Shown here piece after piece: positions 25,770 to 35,722 of a stretch of DNA of 64,000 nucleotides (positions are counted from its first letter, which is position 1; each line of letters opens with the position of its first letter). Made by a program: the position numbers and the translations under genes. This stretch comes from Vitreoscilla massiliensis (GTDB lineage Bacteria; Pseudomonadota; Gammaproteobacteria; Burkholderiales; Neisseriaceae). The notes under the pieces were generated by a model, which was not told where the DNA came from, ran no database searches, and saw nothing but the letters and a program-made list of their open reading frames with translations. Where the stretch lies: contig NZ_LN898218.1 of assembly GCF_001457815.1 (NCBI RefSeq), positions 124,001-188,000 of the forward strand, given 5' to 3'.

Positions 25770-27305
25770 ATGGGCATGCGTTTGCAAGCATTCAAAGAAT
25801 TCATCCAGCGCTATGGCAGCGTGTGGAAACAGGTATGGGCGGTACGCGACCAGCTCGACCCACCCAAACGAGAACAAGACGAGCGCGAATTTCTACCCGC
25901 ACATCTGGAATTGACCGAGTCGCCGTTGTCGGCAGCACCAAAATGGGCGGCGCGTTTGGTCATACTCTTCGCCTTGATTGCCTTATTGTGGGCCATCTTT
26001 GGCAAACTCGACATCGTCGCCGTCGCCCAAGGCAAAACCAGTTTGGGTGGACGCAGCAAAACCATCCAAGCCTTGGAAACTGCTGTAGTAGAGCGCATCA
26101 ATGTCAAAGACGGCCAAACCGTGAAAAAAGGCGAGGTGTTGCTTGAACTGGCAGGCATAGGCTCAGACAGCGATTACAACCGTTCATTAGAAGCTTTGCG
26201 CGCCGCCTACTTAAACAAATGGCGCTCAGAAACCTTGCTTGCCGCGATAGAAAACGGCCACTCGCCCCGCCTCAGCAGCTCGATAGACACCGACAAACAA
26301 GAGTCAACCACCCATAATCAAGACAACACCGCTGCCAGTGCTGTAAACAGTTTACAGGCAGCATCTGTAACGCAAAATCTCAAACAGCAAATCATTGCTT
26401 CCATCCCACAATCAGCGATCATCGAAGCTCAGACCTTGGTGCTCAATCAATACCAAGCTTGGGCGACCAAAGACCAACAACTGGCCTCGGTGAAAGAACA
26501 GCGCATCGCCGAACGCGCATCCACGCAAGCGCAAATCAGCAAATTGGCGGCGATGACGCAAATTGAAGGCCAACGCGTCAGCGATTACCGCGAATTGGTA
26601 GCGCAAGACTATTTGGCCAAACACTCGTTGCTCGAACAAGAAAGCAAATACATCCAAGCCAAGAACGATTTGGCCAGCCAACAAAGCACGCTGCAACAAA
26701 TCGCCCAAGCCATCAAGCAGGCCGAAGACGAACGCATTCTCAATACCCAAACCATCAAACGCGATACCTTGGATGTGTTGCGCCAAGCGAATGAGCAAAT
26801 TGGCCAACTCGAGCCCGAAGCCGAAAAAGCCGAACAGCGCAAAAAACTGATGACCTTAACCGCGCCCGTCGATGGTACGGTACAGCAATTGGCTACCCAC
26901 ACCATAGGCGGCGTGGTCACGGCGGCACAGCCGATCATGGTCATCGTACCGAGCGAAGACAAATTGGAAATCGAAGCCATCGTGCCCAATAAAGACATTG
27001 GCTTTGTACAGGCCGGCCAAGAAGTGGTGGTGAAGATTGAATCCTTCCCTTACACCCGTTATGGCTACCTCACCGGCAAGGTCAAAACCGTTAGCTTTGA
27101 TGCGGTGGAGAACAAAGACTTGGGTTTGGTGTATACCGCCATCGTGTCCTTAGACCACGACACCTTAAATATTGAAGGCAAACCGGTGCGTTTGGATGCG
27201 GGCATGAATGCCACTGCCGAAATCAAAACCGGCAAACGCAGCGTCATCTCTTACTTGCTCAGCCCACTGCAAACCAAAGTGGATGAAAGCCTGAGGGAGC
27301 GCTAA
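25770..27305 (+). CDS. Type I secretion membrane fusion protein, HlyD family
   Basis: 511 aa from ATG 25770, behind AAGGGA. One N-terminal transmembrane helix (LVILFALIALLWAIFGKL) is followed by a biotinyl-lipoyl half motif (VERINVKDGQTVKKGEVLLEL), a long coiled coil with many Gln/Glu/Lys (~200-400), the second lipoyl half (LTAPVDGTVQQL) and the family C-terminus PVRLDAGMNATAEIKTGKRSVISYLLSPL. It bridges the ABC exporter and the outer-membrane channel. An upstream in-frame extension into the exporter gene is not coding. Confidence 0.95.
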   Translation: MGMRLQAFKEFIQRYGSVWKQVWAVRDQLDPPKREQDEREFLPAHLELTESPLSAAPKWAARLVILFALIALLWAIFGKLDIVAVAQGKTSLGGRSKTIQALETAVVERINVKDGQTVKKGEVLLELAGIGSDSDYNRSLEALRAAYLNKWRSETLLAAIENGHSPRLSSSIDTDKQESTTHNQDNTAASAVNSLQAASVTQNLKQQIIASIPQSAIIEAQTLVLNQYQAWATKDQQLASVKEQRIAERASTQAQISKLAAMTQIEGQRVSDYRELVAQDYLAKHSLLEQESKYIQAKNDLASQQSTLQQIAQAIKQAEDERILNTQTIKRDTLDVLRQANEQIGQLEPEAEKAEQRKKLMTLTAPVDGTVQQLATHTIGGVVTAAQPIMVIVPSEDKLEIEAIVPNKDIGFVQAGQEVVVKIESFPYTRYGYLTGKVKTVSFDAVENKDLGLVYTAIVSLDHDTLNIEGKPVRLDAGMNATAEIKTGKRSVISYLLSPLQTKVDESLRER

Positions 27306-27306
27306 C

Positions 27307-28590
27307 ATGAAAAAACTGAGCTTCTTCATCAGCACACTGTTGCTGAGCAGCACCTCTGTATGGGCATTCAATCTGAGCGATGCGTGGCAAGCGGCGCGTG
27401 AGCATTCGTCCGAATTGAAACAAGCACAATACCAGTTTCAAGGGTATGAGCAGCAAAAGCCGATTGCACGCGCTGCCTTATTACCGCAAGTGTCCATCAG
27501 TGCCTCGCACCAGCGCCAAAACCAATTTGAGCCCCGCAAAATCACCAAAGACAGCTCCAGCTGGAAAGTGTCGGCCAGCCAAACCATTTTTAATCTCAAC
27601 AAATGGCGCAAATACCAACAAAGCAAAATCATCGTCGATGCCGCGGGCAAGCAATTGGATTTGGCCGAACAGCAATTGTTGTTGAAAGTGGCCGAGGCTT
27701 ATTTCAATGTGTTGGTGGCGAAAGAATCGCTGCTGACGGTACAAAAATCCAAAGAATCGTTCGCCGCCCAGCAAACCCAAGCCGAGGCCTTGTTTAAAAA
27801 AGGCTTGTCCACCATTGTCGATGTGCAAGAAGCGCAAGCCGGTTACGAATCCGCCTTGGCCGATGAAATCGAAATCACCTCACAATTGGTACAGGCTTAT
27901 GCGCAATTAGAGACGTATACGGGTCTCAATCCCGAACAAATCGAGTTAATCCACATCCATGATGTCGCCCAATTCCCCAGCCTCAGCTCCGAACAATGGT
28001 TGGAACAAGCCGATGCCAACAATGCCGAAATCCGTTTGCAACGCTTGATTGTGCTCAGCACCGAGCAAGACATGAAAGCCACCAAAGCCAACCGCTACCC
28101 GACCGTGGAAATGTCGGCCGGCTATTACACCAATCCCAATGACTACCAGTCCACCGACACCATCCAAGATTATGAAACCCGTGCCAATTACATCGGTATC
28201 GGTATCAGTCTGCCTTTGTTTACTGGCGGGCAATTGCGCGCACAAAGCAAACAAGCCAGCGCTGGCTATCATGCAGCCGAACAAGAATTGCAAGTGACGC
28301 AAGAAAAAGTGGCGCTGAGCGTGAAAGAAAACTTCGCCAAAGTACGCGCTGGTAAAATCCGCATTCAAGCTTTGGACAAATTGGTGCTCACCAACCAAAC
28401 CAAGGTCAAATCCAGCAAACTTGGCAACCAATACGGCTTTCTCAGCAATGCCGACCGCGTGCGCTCAGAAAAAGAGTATTACGATGCCGAACTCAAACGC
28501 ACCCAAGCCAAATACCAATACCTGATGGCGCAATTGAATTTGATGCAATTGGCGGGGATGTTTGATACCCATACCCTTTTGGTGAAATAG
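27307..28590 (+). CDS. TolC-family outer membrane channel
   Basis: 427 aa with a signal peptide ending near SVWAF. Two repeats of the outer membrane efflux protein domain are visible, each with coiled-coil segments and the EAYFNVLVAKESLLTV and KENFAKVRAGKIRIQALDKL helices. It starts 1 nt after the HlyD stop, so the three genes form one type I secretion operon with its own channel. Confidence 0.94.
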   Translation: MKKLSFFISTLLLSSTSVWAFNLSDAWQAAREHSSELKQAQYQFQGYEQQKPIARAALLPQVSISASHQRQNQFEPRKITKDSSSWKVSASQTIFNLNKWRKYQQSKIIVDAAGKQLDLAEQQLLLKVAEAYFNVLVAKESLLTVQKSKESFAAQQTQAEALFKKGLSTIVDVQEAQAGYESALADEIEITSQLVQAYAQLETYTGLNPEQIELIHIHDVAQFPSLSSEQWLEQADANNAEIRLQRLIVLSTEQDMKATKANRYPTVEMSAGYYTNPNDYQSTDTIQDYETRANYIGIGISLPLFTGGQLRAQSKQASAGYHAAEQELQVTQEKVALSVKENFAKVRAGKIRIQALDKLVLTNQTKVKSSKLGNQYGFLSNADRVRSEKEYYDAELKRTQAKYQYLMAQLNLMQLAGMFDTHTLLVK

Positions 28591-28688
28591 ACCTGTTATC
28601 ACAGACTTAGTGGTGTGATGAAATAAGCGATACCCACAATCTTTGCAAACGATAGCCATATCAAATTCTTGTACACTACAGCTTCCAT

Positions 28689-28727
28689 AAGCGGCCTGTA
28701 AGCTCTATCAGGTTTACAGGCCGCTTA
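28689..28727. repeat. Inverted DUS-like pair, shared terminator
   Basis: AAGCGGCCTGTAA and TTTACAGGCCGCTTA lie between the convergent TolC and PucR genes. Confidence 0.8.
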
Positions 28728-28753
28728 TGTTGTATTAAGCAGACATACAGACA

Positions 28754-30181
28754 TCACTTCAAACTTTGCTGTGCCTGCAAAGCCAGCCAAAACACGCTGA
28801 TGCCGTGGCTGCTGGTGGGTTTGATGCCGGTGAGCTCTTCCACCAATTTCAAGCGGTAAACCAAGGTTTGGCGGTGGATGTTCAGTTGGGCGGCGCTGGT
28901 TTTCCAGTTGCCATCTTGGTGTAAAAACACGCTTAAGGTTTGCAGCAAAGGCAGTTGGTGTTGTGCTTCATAGTCCAGTAGGCGACCCAAATAATGCTGC
29001 ACCACCGCTTGCGCTTGCGACACCGTTTTGGGACCCAAGGCAAATTCTGAGGCCAAATCGGCATAGTGCACAAGTGTATTATCTGATTCGGCCACATGTG
29101 CCACCGCCAAAGTCGCTTGTTGCACCGATTCTTGCACACTGATCATCGCAGAAATGGGATGACTGATGCCCATTTTCGCATCAGTGCCCAAGCTGGCAAG
29201 CAAGTGTTGCAGCAAATCTACATCATCATTGATGAGCAAATATAAGGTGTGTTCGGCTTGCAGCATTAAGGGAAAACAGCCATACAGCTCGGGCACATGG
29301 TGCAGCTGCTCAAAGCGGCCTGTAAGCGCTGCCGGCAATCGCAGTGCCACCATCACGAGGCTACCGCGCAAACCACGGCGCTCCAACATGACTTTGGCGG
29401 TATTAAAATCCATTTCGCCCGCAATCAAGTCTTGTAACAAGGCCTTGCCCTCATCACGTTTGTCATTGCGCGCCATCATAGCGCGGTCTAATTCCACCCC
29501 CAGCAAGCCGGCCAATACCCGTGCCAATAAAGGATCGTCCACCCATTTGCTGCGCACCTTGCCCATTTCCAATACGGCATGGGCGCGACCGGGAATGGGC
29601 AAACGCAGCAACGGGGGCTGATCAAAATTGGCTGGCGCTGTCGTCAACAACACCGCGCCGCTGTCCGCATCGACGATGCGCAAATCGCTGGCCAATTTTT
29701 GTCCCAATAATTGCAAGCGCTCGGGCAAATCCGCTGCTTGCCACAACACATCTGCATACACTTGAAACAGGCGTTGCCCCGCATCAAAACGCTCTTTTTG
29801 TGCCCGCAACACCTGCTCGATGACCAAACGCGACAGTTTGACAAATTCCAATTCAAAACTGGCGCTCAACACCGGCAAGCCAATTTCATCGGCCTTGGCC
29901 AACAAAGCCGGCGTCAGGCTCACGGCTCCCGGTTGGGGTGCAAACACTAGGGCACTGGCTTGCGCCTGCTGCAATTGCTGTATCCACAGGCTTTGTGCCG
30001 CCGCATCTTCGGGTAAACCAGCGCCAGTCGACATCACCAAAGTGCCTGCTTCTATCCAGCGCCACGGGTCGGGCAAATCTACCGCATGCGCCCAAGTCAC
30101 CACTTTATTGCCACCGCTTTGTCCTGCTTGAAACGCCAAACCCAAATAAGGCTTGTCCACCAATTCTTGCACCGTAATCAT
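28754..30181 (-). CDS. PucR-family transcriptional regulator
   Basis: 475 aa. The N-terminal PucR domain (YLGLAFQAGQSGGNKVVTWA), a central GGDEF-like region and a C-terminal HTH_30 (NWKTSAAQLNIHRQTLVYRL) are recognisable. PucR proteins often control purine, amine or amino-acid catabolism. Divergent from the first FAD oxidoreductase of this region, it likely controls that gene and its cupin. A DUS at 29313-29325 is read in frame as LTGRFEQ. Confidence 0.9.
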   Translation of the reverse strand: MITVQELVDKPYLGLAFQAGQSGGNKVVTWAHAVDLPDPWRWIEAGTLVMSTGAGLPEDAAAQSLWIQQLQQAQASALVFAPQPGAVSLTPALLAKADEIGLPVLSASFELEFVKLSRLVIEQVLRAQKERFDAGQRLFQVYADVLWQAADLPERLQLLGQKLASDLRIVDADSGAVLLTTAPANFDQPPLLRLPIPGRAHAVLEMGKVRSKWVDDPLLARVLAGLLGVELDRAMMARNDKRDEGKALLQDLIAGEMDFNTAKVMLERRGLRGSLVMVALRLPAALTGRFEQLHHVPELYGCFPLMLQAEHTLYLLINDDVDLLQHLLASLGTDAKMGISHPISAMISVQESVQQATLAVAHVAESDNTLVHYADLASEFALGPKTVSQAQAVVQHYLGRLLDYEAQHQLPLLQTLSVFLHQDGNWKTSAAQLNIHRQTLVYRLKLVEELTGIKPTSSHGISVFWLALQAQQSLK

Positions 30182-30215
30182 GTGTCACCCACAAATTGAG
30201 ATATTAGACAATTGT

Positions 30216-30227
30216 ATGATTAATCAT
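30216..30227. promoter_or_regulatory. Palindrome in the PucR/oxidoreductase divergent region
   Basis: ATGATTAATCAT is a perfect 12-bp palindrome in the 149-nt spacer between the divergent genes, a plausible regulator site. Confidence 0.4.
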
Positions 30228-30330
30228 GCTTATGCTGTTAACATTGCCAATAGACTGTTGCATCTGCGCCCATTAGTATGCCTCAACAATCAATAATAAG
30301 CAGGCCTAAAACCCGAAGGAGCGCAGCAAA

Positions 30331-31704
30331 ATGGATGCCTTGTGCAAATTACCCAATCAACCGTATTGGTTTGAAGAAACACCATCAAGACCGCAACTGA
30401 GCGCAGACATCAGCGCCGATGTCGCCATTGTTGGCGCCGGCTATACTGGCTTGTGGACGGCGTATTATTTGCTCAAGCAGCAACCCAGCTTGCGCGTGGT
30501 CATCATCGAGCGCGAACACGTTGGCTATGGCGCGTCAGGCCGCAATGGCGGTTGGGCTTCGGCCATCTTCCCCATCTCTTTGCACAAAGTGGCGCAAAAC
30601 AGCTCCCACCAACAAGCATTAGACCTGCAATACGCGCTCAACGATACTGTCGATGAGCTAGCGCGAGTGTTACAGGCCGAACACATAGATGCCGACTATT
30701 GCAAACACGGCTTTTTATCGGTTGCCCGCTCCAGCGCACAATTGCAGCGCGCGCAAGCGGCTGTGGCGGCCAGTACGGCTTTTGGCTTGCCTAAGCAATG
30801 GCAGTTTTTAAACGCGCAAGAAACGCAGCAACGCATAGGCATCAGTCGCAGTTTGGGCGGCCTGTACACGCCGCATTGCGCCGTCGTCCATCCGGGAAAA
30901 TTGGTGCGTGCATTGGCACAGACCGTCGAAAAAATGGGCGCGCAGATTTACGAACAAACCGCCGCCACCGACATTGCGGCTGGGCAAATCCGCACCCACA
31001 GCGGCAGCATCAGCGCCAGCACCATCGTGCGCGCCACCGAAAGCTATACCTGCCAACAAGCGGCGCACCAGCGCCAAGTCATTCCGCTGTACTCTTCAGT
31101 GTTGGCGACCGCACCCATCGCGGCCGATGTGCGTGAACGCTTGGGTTTACACCAACGCTTCGCCTTCAACGACATGCGCCATTTGCGGGTGTATGCACAA
31201 ATGACCGCCGATGGCCGCATGATTTTTGGCGGACGTGGCGAACCTTACCATTTTGGTTCTAAAATCTCGCCGCAATACGATTTGGCTGATGCCATCCACC
31301 TCAAATTGCGCGCCTGCATCAACGATTTCTTTCCCGAATTGAGTGATGTCCCGATTACCCATCGCTGGGGCGGCGCTTTGGGTGTGGCACGTGATTGGTG
31401 TCCATCGGTCGGCTTGGATGCCCGCAGCAACATCGCTTGGGCGGGGCAATACGTCGGCGATGGCGTTGCCACCAGCAATTTGGCCGGTCGCATCTTGCGC
31501 AATTTGATTTTAAAACTGGATGAACCCATCAACAGCTTGCCCATTGTCAACCACCGCTCACCGCTGTGGGAGCCGGAGCCGCTGCGCTGGTTGGGCGTGA
31601 ACATGGGTTTGTCCGCCACCGCTTTGGCCGATAGCGAAGAACGCCTGACCCGGCGCAGCTCCAACATCGCCGCCATTTTAGCCGCCATCACTGGCGCACA
31701 TTAG
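30331..31704 (+). CDS. FAD-dependent amine/amino-acid oxidoreductase (DAO family), copy 1
   Basis: 457-aa flavoenzyme of the PuuB/DadA type. The dinucleotide fold is DVAIVGAGYTGLWTAYYLL and the family mark YGASGRNGGWAS follows. The C-terminal half has RWGGALGVARDWCPSVG and GQYVGDGVATSNLAGRI, which close the FAD site. It probably oxidises a secondary or primary amine, giving an imine or aldehyde; substrate unknown. AGGAG precedes the ATG. The next gene, a cupin, follows after 18 nt. Confidence 0.9.
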   Translation: MDALCKLPNQPYWFEETPSRPQLSADISADVAIVGAGYTGLWTAYYLLKQQPSLRVVIIEREHVGYGASGRNGGWASAIFPISLHKVAQNSSHQQALDLQYALNDTVDELARVLQAEHIDADYCKHGFLSVARSSAQLQRAQAAVAASTAFGLPKQWQFLNAQETQQRIGISRSLGGLYTPHCAVVHPGKLVRALAQTVEKMGAQIYEQTAATDIAAGQIRTHSGSISASTIVRATESYTCQQAAHQRQVIPLYSSVLATAPIAADVRERLGLHQRFAFNDMRHLRVYAQMTADGRMIFGGRGEPYHFGSKISPQYDLADAIHLKLRACINDFFPELSDVPITHRWGGALGVARDWCPSVGLDARSNIAWAGQYVGDGVATSNLAGRILRNLILKLDEPINSLPIVNHRSPLWEPEPLRWLGVNMGLSATALADSEERLTRRSSNIAAILAAITGAH

Positions 31705-31722
31705 TCTTACAAGGAGAGCTTT

Positions 31723-32073
31723 ATGAGTAAAATGACCATTGTTAACAACGCTCACATCACCCAAACCGTTTTGGCGGCCGCCGGTCAACGCGCTGGCGCC
31801 GATAGCGGCGACCCACAATTGGGCATCCAAGAATTGGCGCCCGAAGCCAATGGCAGCTTGGGCATTTGGGAATGCCAACCCGGTGGCTGGCCCGTGATTA
31901 ACCGCCAAGACACCGAATTCACCTACATCATCGCCGGTAAAGCCATCTTAACCGACGACAGCACCGGCGAAAAAACCACCGTCGGCGCCGGCGATTTGAT
32001 TATTTTGCCAGTGGGTTGGACGGGGCGTTGGGACGTGTTGGAAACGGTCAGAAAAGTATATGCGATATTTTAA
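31723..32073 (+). CDS. Cupin protein (DUF861-like), copy 1
   Basis: 116-aa single cupin barrel: GSLGIWECQPGGWPVINRQDTEFTY then AGDLIILPVGWTGRWDVLETVRKVYAIF. Usual metal-binding histidines are largely missing. Small cupins of this type often neighbour DAO-family oxidases; their role is unclear. It is a paralog of the cupin at 37130 (shared order: GIWE, F-x-x-I, AGD, GxWD, K-x-Y-x-IF end). Confidence 0.85.
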   Translation: MSKMTIVNNAHITQTVLAAAGQRAGADSGDPQLGIQELAPEANGSLGIWECQPGGWPVINRQDTEFTYIIAGKAILTDDSTGEKTTVGAGDLIILPVGWTGRWDVLETVRKVYAIF

Positions 32074-32078
32074 ACAGT

Positions 32079-32093
32079 ATTTACAGGCCGCTT
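32079..32093 (-). repeat. Single DUS-like copy after cupin
   Basis: ATTTACAGGCCGCTT, unpaired, 5 nt after the cupin stop. Confidence 0.75.
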
Positions 32094-32196
32094 AAACCAT
32101 CCCATAGACATGGCTGCCATACCGTGTTTGCTGCATTGATGCCCACTAATGGGCATGACGCAACGCCAGCACAGCACAAACCGTTTCTCAATCCAC

Positions 32197-32240
32197 AAAA
32201 AAAGGCCGATATCCCACTGGCAGTCATGGGCTATCGGCTT
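32197..32240 (-). terminator. Intrinsic terminator of the second FAD oxidoreductase
   Basis: GGCCGATATCCCA pairs with TGGGCTATCGGCT with one mismatch; on the minus strand a run of seven T follows. Confidence 0.8.
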
Positions 32241-32335
32241 ACAAAGGAGAGGATAGAAACTTAAAAAATCAGCAAATACATGGCAAAACAAACAATATCT
32301 TAGTCATGTCTGGGTTTGATTTAAGCATGGTCAGC

Positions 32336-33748
32336 TTAAGCCTTGTCTTCCAAACCCGATGGCGCAAAACCTGCCAACCACAACGCCAATCGAGGCGCCG
32401 TTGCCCCTTGCATTTCGGCTTGTTCTTTTTTCATCACGGCCAACCTCACCGCTTTACCACCCCAATAGCGCAGCGGCTCAGGCGGGAATTTTTGATAATG
32501 GCGGTTAACCAAGGCACAGGTGCTCCACTGGTCTTGTTTGCCCAAGGCCAAACTGGCCAAGATGCGTCCACCGATGCGGCTGGGCCCGACACCATTGCCA
32601 CTCCAGCCTATGCCGTAATGAATATTGCTGTGTCCTGCCAATTGGCCAAAAATCGGCAAGCTGTCATAAGTGCGGTCTATCGGGCCTGACCATGCTTGCA
32701 CCGTACGGATGTGGCTTAATTGCGGGTAAGTCATGCGAAAATGCTGCTCGGTCAAATCGATACAGGCCGCATCCTCACTGAACAATGGGCCAATCGTCGA
32801 ACCATATGTTATCGCCCCCGTGCCCTTACCAAAAGCAATGCGCCCGTCTTTGGTGGTGCGGTAATAATTCACCATCAATTGCGAATCGGTCAGCGCTTCT
32901 TCGCCATCCCAACCGATGTCAGCCAAGGTTTCGGGCATGGCCTCGGTCAAGACGATGGAGCTGTTCACCGGCACCATTGCCTGCTGCAAACTGGGCACAC
33001 AGGCGGCCCAAGCATTGCTGGCCAACACCACTTGTTTGGCCAACACCTTGCCCTGCGCCGTCAGCAAAGTGGCCGTTGAGCCCGCCTGTATCTCGCTCAC
33101 GCCGCTTTGCTCGTATACCAATACCCCTTGTTCCAAAGCGACGCGACGCATGCCGCGCACCAACAAGCCCGGCTGTACCGTGGCATTGCTTTGTTCAAAA
33201 ATACCGGCCAAATGTTTGTTGGAACCCGTGCGCTTGGCCACATCGGCTGCGTCCAATACCTCAAACGGCTGTGCACCCAATTGCTCACATGCGGCCATCG
33301 TGTCTTGCCATGTGTCTATGTGCGCCGCGGTGGTGGCGGTCCAAATCCAGCCTTTTTGGGTAAAATGGGCATCTATGCCATGTTGTTGGCAAAACTGCCC
33401 TAACTCGCTGATGGCGTTTTCTGAACTTTGCGCCAAAAACAAGGCTTGCTCGGCGCTACAAAACTTGCGCAACGAGGCGATTTTTGGCCACCACGACATC
33501 ACAAAGCCGCCATTGCGTCCCGAGGCACCGCCGCCGCACACGTCTTGTTCCAAAATCACCACCTTACAATCGGGCGCTTGCTCTTTGATGCTCAACGCCG
33601 TCCACAAACCGACAAAACCGCCGCCGATGATGGCCACATCGGCTTCTTCGGTGTGTTGTAAACAGGTCATGGCATCGTTGGCAAATGAGGTTTCTTGCAA
33701 CCAATGGCTGCGCTTTAACGGTGGGGTCAGGTTTAATTTCATGCTCAT
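32336..33748 (-). CDS. FAD-dependent oxidoreductase (DAO family), copy 2
   Basis: 470 aa from ATG 33748, GGAAAGC before it. VAIIGGGFVGLWTALSI and GGGASGRNGGFVMSWWPK mark the FAD site; the C-terminal GIGWSGNGVGPSRIGGRILASLALG closes it. Divergent in sequence from copy 1 but of the same fold and size. It ends in a clean terminator and is alone in its transcript. Likely an amine or imino-acid oxidase with unknown substrate. Confidence 0.9.
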   Translation of the reverse strand: MSMKLNLTPPLKRSHWLQETSFANDAMTCLQHTEEADVAIIGGGFVGLWTALSIKEQAPDCKVVILEQDVCGGGASGRNGGFVMSWWPKIASLRKFCSAEQALFLAQSSENAISELGQFCQQHGIDAHFTQKGWIWTATTAAHIDTWQDTMAACEQLGAQPFEVLDAADVAKRTGSNKHLAGIFEQSNATVQPGLLVRGMRRVALEQGVLVYEQSGVSEIQAGSTATLLTAQGKVLAKQVVLASNAWAACVPSLQQAMVPVNSSIVLTEAMPETLADIGWDGEEALTDSQLMVNYYRTTKDGRIAFGKGTGAITYGSTIGPLFSEDAACIDLTEQHFRMTYPQLSHIRTVQAWSGPIDRTYDSLPIFGQLAGHSNIHYGIGWSGNGVGPSRIGGRILASLALGKQDQWSTCALVNRHYQKFPPEPLRYWGGKAVRLAVMKKEQAEMQGATAPRLALWLAGFAPSGLEDKA

Positions 33749-33788
33749 GCTTTCCAATCAATGGTTACTCCATAACACCTGCTGATAG

Positions 33789-33828
33789 AAGCGGCCTGTA
33801 AGCCTTATGTGGGTTTACAGGCCGCTTA
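33789..33828. repeat. Inverted DUS-like pair
   Basis: AAGCGGCCTGTAA and TTTACAGGCCGCTTA, between two leftward FAD genes, after the stop of copy 3. Confidence 0.8.
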
Positions 33829-33911
33829 TGTGCTTATCTTGGCGATACACCCAGTGACAGTGAGATGCTCGCTTGGTTTAGCTTGTTATCGAGATTGATA
33901 TCACTCAGGCT

Positions 33912-35231
33912 TTAGGCTTCCAAACCGGCTTTGCGTTGCCCCAACATCAAATTGGCGTTCACACCGGTAGACAACAAAGGCTCGGGTGGATTGGCGCATG
34001 GTTTTTCGGCATTGAGCAGGTAATCGATAGACTCATTGCGATCGCCAGCCAACCAATCCGCCAACAAATGTCCGCCTATGGTGCCACGGGTAATACCCAA
34101 GCCATTGCAGCACAAAGAGCCATACACATTCGGCGCCAACTCACCAAAGAAAGTCATGTGGTTGCGCGACAAACACATCGCCCCACCCCATGTGTATTCA
34201 AATTCCACATTCGGCAACATCGGGAAACGGTTTTGGTACGATTGCACATGGCGCTGATAGGCGGTTTTCAAATGCGCATCGGTGCATTTGCCATTGGGAT
34301 TGAAAGTCATGGAATTGCGCACCAATAAACGGTTGTCAGGCGTGCGGCGCAACGTGGTGCCAAATGGGTGGGCGGGAATGATGCCCCAAGTCGATTTGCC
34401 ACCCAAAGCCGCTTGCTCTTCTTCATTCAGCGGGCGGGTCATGCTGGCATAGGTGAAAATGGGCAATAAGCGATTTTTTAAGAAGCCGAAGCTGGAGGCA
34501 AACGCATTGTTGGTCAACACCAATTTATCGGCCTGTATCGTGCCATGGGCATGACCTAAGGTCACTTTGGCACCGTAATCCACCGAGGTAATGGCGGTGT
34601 TCTCATAAAGGGTCACATTGGCGGGTAAGCTGTCGGCCGCGCCTTTCACATAGGCCGAGGGCTGTATCAAAATGGTTCCAGGAGTGAATAAGGCGCGTTT
34701 GTAAAACGAGGTGCCCAAATGCTGTGGCAATTCGTCTTGCTCAATAATGGTATAAGACTCACCCAAACGCTCTAAGCCACTTTTGTAAGACTCCAATACC
34801 GCCAAACCTTCTGGCTCTATCGCCGCTTGGTATTTGCCAGCGTGTTCCAAACCGCAATCAATATTGTGTTCGGCCACCACAGATTTGATGATTTCTTGCG
34901 CTTGCTTTTGCAATCTTAATTGGTGTCTGGCGCTGTTGATTTCACCAATGTAATCGTCCGAACCCACATCATGGGGCAAGTCGATGGCAAAGCCAGAATT
35001 ACGACCCGAAGTACCAAAACCCACTTCTTGCGCTTCAACCAACACGATTTCATCATTGGGAAAACGCAAACCCAATTGGCGGGCGGCGGCCAAGCCAGTT
35101 AAACCCGCCCCTACCACCACAAAACGCGCCGCGATATTGCCGGTCAATGCAGGTTTTGGGGTGCGTTTGGCACTGGTGTGGTACCAACCGCAAGCTAAGT
35201 TGTCTTTAGGCAAATGCTTAATGGTGCTCAT
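33912..35231 (-). CDS. FAD-dependent oxidoreductase (DAO family), copy 3
   Basis: 439 aa. FVVVGAGLTGLAAARQLGLR and the family mark VGFGTSGRNSGFAIDLPHD are clear, and the C-terminus has TWGGAMCLSRNH and CCNGLGITRGTIGGHLLADW. The third enzyme of this kind in 5 kb. Divergent from the MFS transporter, with which it may share regulation. Confidence 0.9.
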   Translation of the reverse strand: MSTIKHLPKDNLACGWYHTSAKRTPKPALTGNIAARFVVVGAGLTGLAAARQLGLRFPNDEIVLVEAQEVGFGTSGRNSGFAIDLPHDVGSDDYIGEINSARHQLRLQKQAQEIIKSVVAEHNIDCGLEHAGKYQAAIEPEGLAVLESYKSGLERLGESYTIIEQDELPQHLGTSFYKRALFTPGTILIQPSAYVKGAADSLPANVTLYENTAITSVDYGAKVTLGHAHGTIQADKLVLTNNAFASSFGFLKNRLLPIFTYASMTRPLNEEEQAALGGKSTWGIIPAHPFGTTLRRTPDNRLLVRNSMTFNPNGKCTDAHLKTAYQRHVQSYQNRFPMLPNVEFEYTWGGAMCLSRNHMTFFGELAPNVYGSLCCNGLGITRGTIGGHLLADWLAGDRNESIDYLLNAEKPCANPPEPLLSTGVNANLMLGQRKAGLEA

Positions 35232-35722
35232 GTCTGTTTCTCCGGTGATTGTTTTTATGTGCCTTCATTATTGAACGCAATCTGACAGAGAAATAGGATA
35301 TATCGCACAAGATATGGTATGAACATGACATGGTGCTGCTTAAAACCAATCAACCTCAACTTTGCTACCCATTTGGTGCACAACACACACGCTAAAACTG
35401 TTAATTTGCCAGTGAGTTCTGCACCTTATTGGCAGAAAATACCGCAGTATTGGCACAAACCCAGTTGGCTACACTTTTATTTCCTGTACAAGCCACATAA
35501 ACGCTATTTTCGTCTGATACCAGCTGAAAATCACATTGTCCCGTTTGTACTAGATTCTGCCTCGCTCTTTATATGTCCATACCCACAAACCTGACAATAA
35601 TAAAAATGTGTTCAGCCCACGAGTCTTACTGTGAACATGTGCCATTGCCAAACAAAGCGCAATGCATAACAACAATAGCAAGGCCACAACCTTAGCGATA
35701 CAAAAGAGAAAAGGAAATCAGC
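35232..35722. promoter_or_regulatory. Divergent spacer between FAD gene and MFS gene
   Basis: About 490 nt. TATTGGCA occurs twice (near 35428 and 35448), which might be a direct-repeat binding site. The 91-codon frame at 35319-35594 lacks SD and known motifs and is not called. Confidence 0.35.

Noticed and set aside
35319..35594. 91-codon frame in the divergent spacer
   Set aside because: No SD, no motif, and composition rich in His, Trp and Tyr that fits random DNA.
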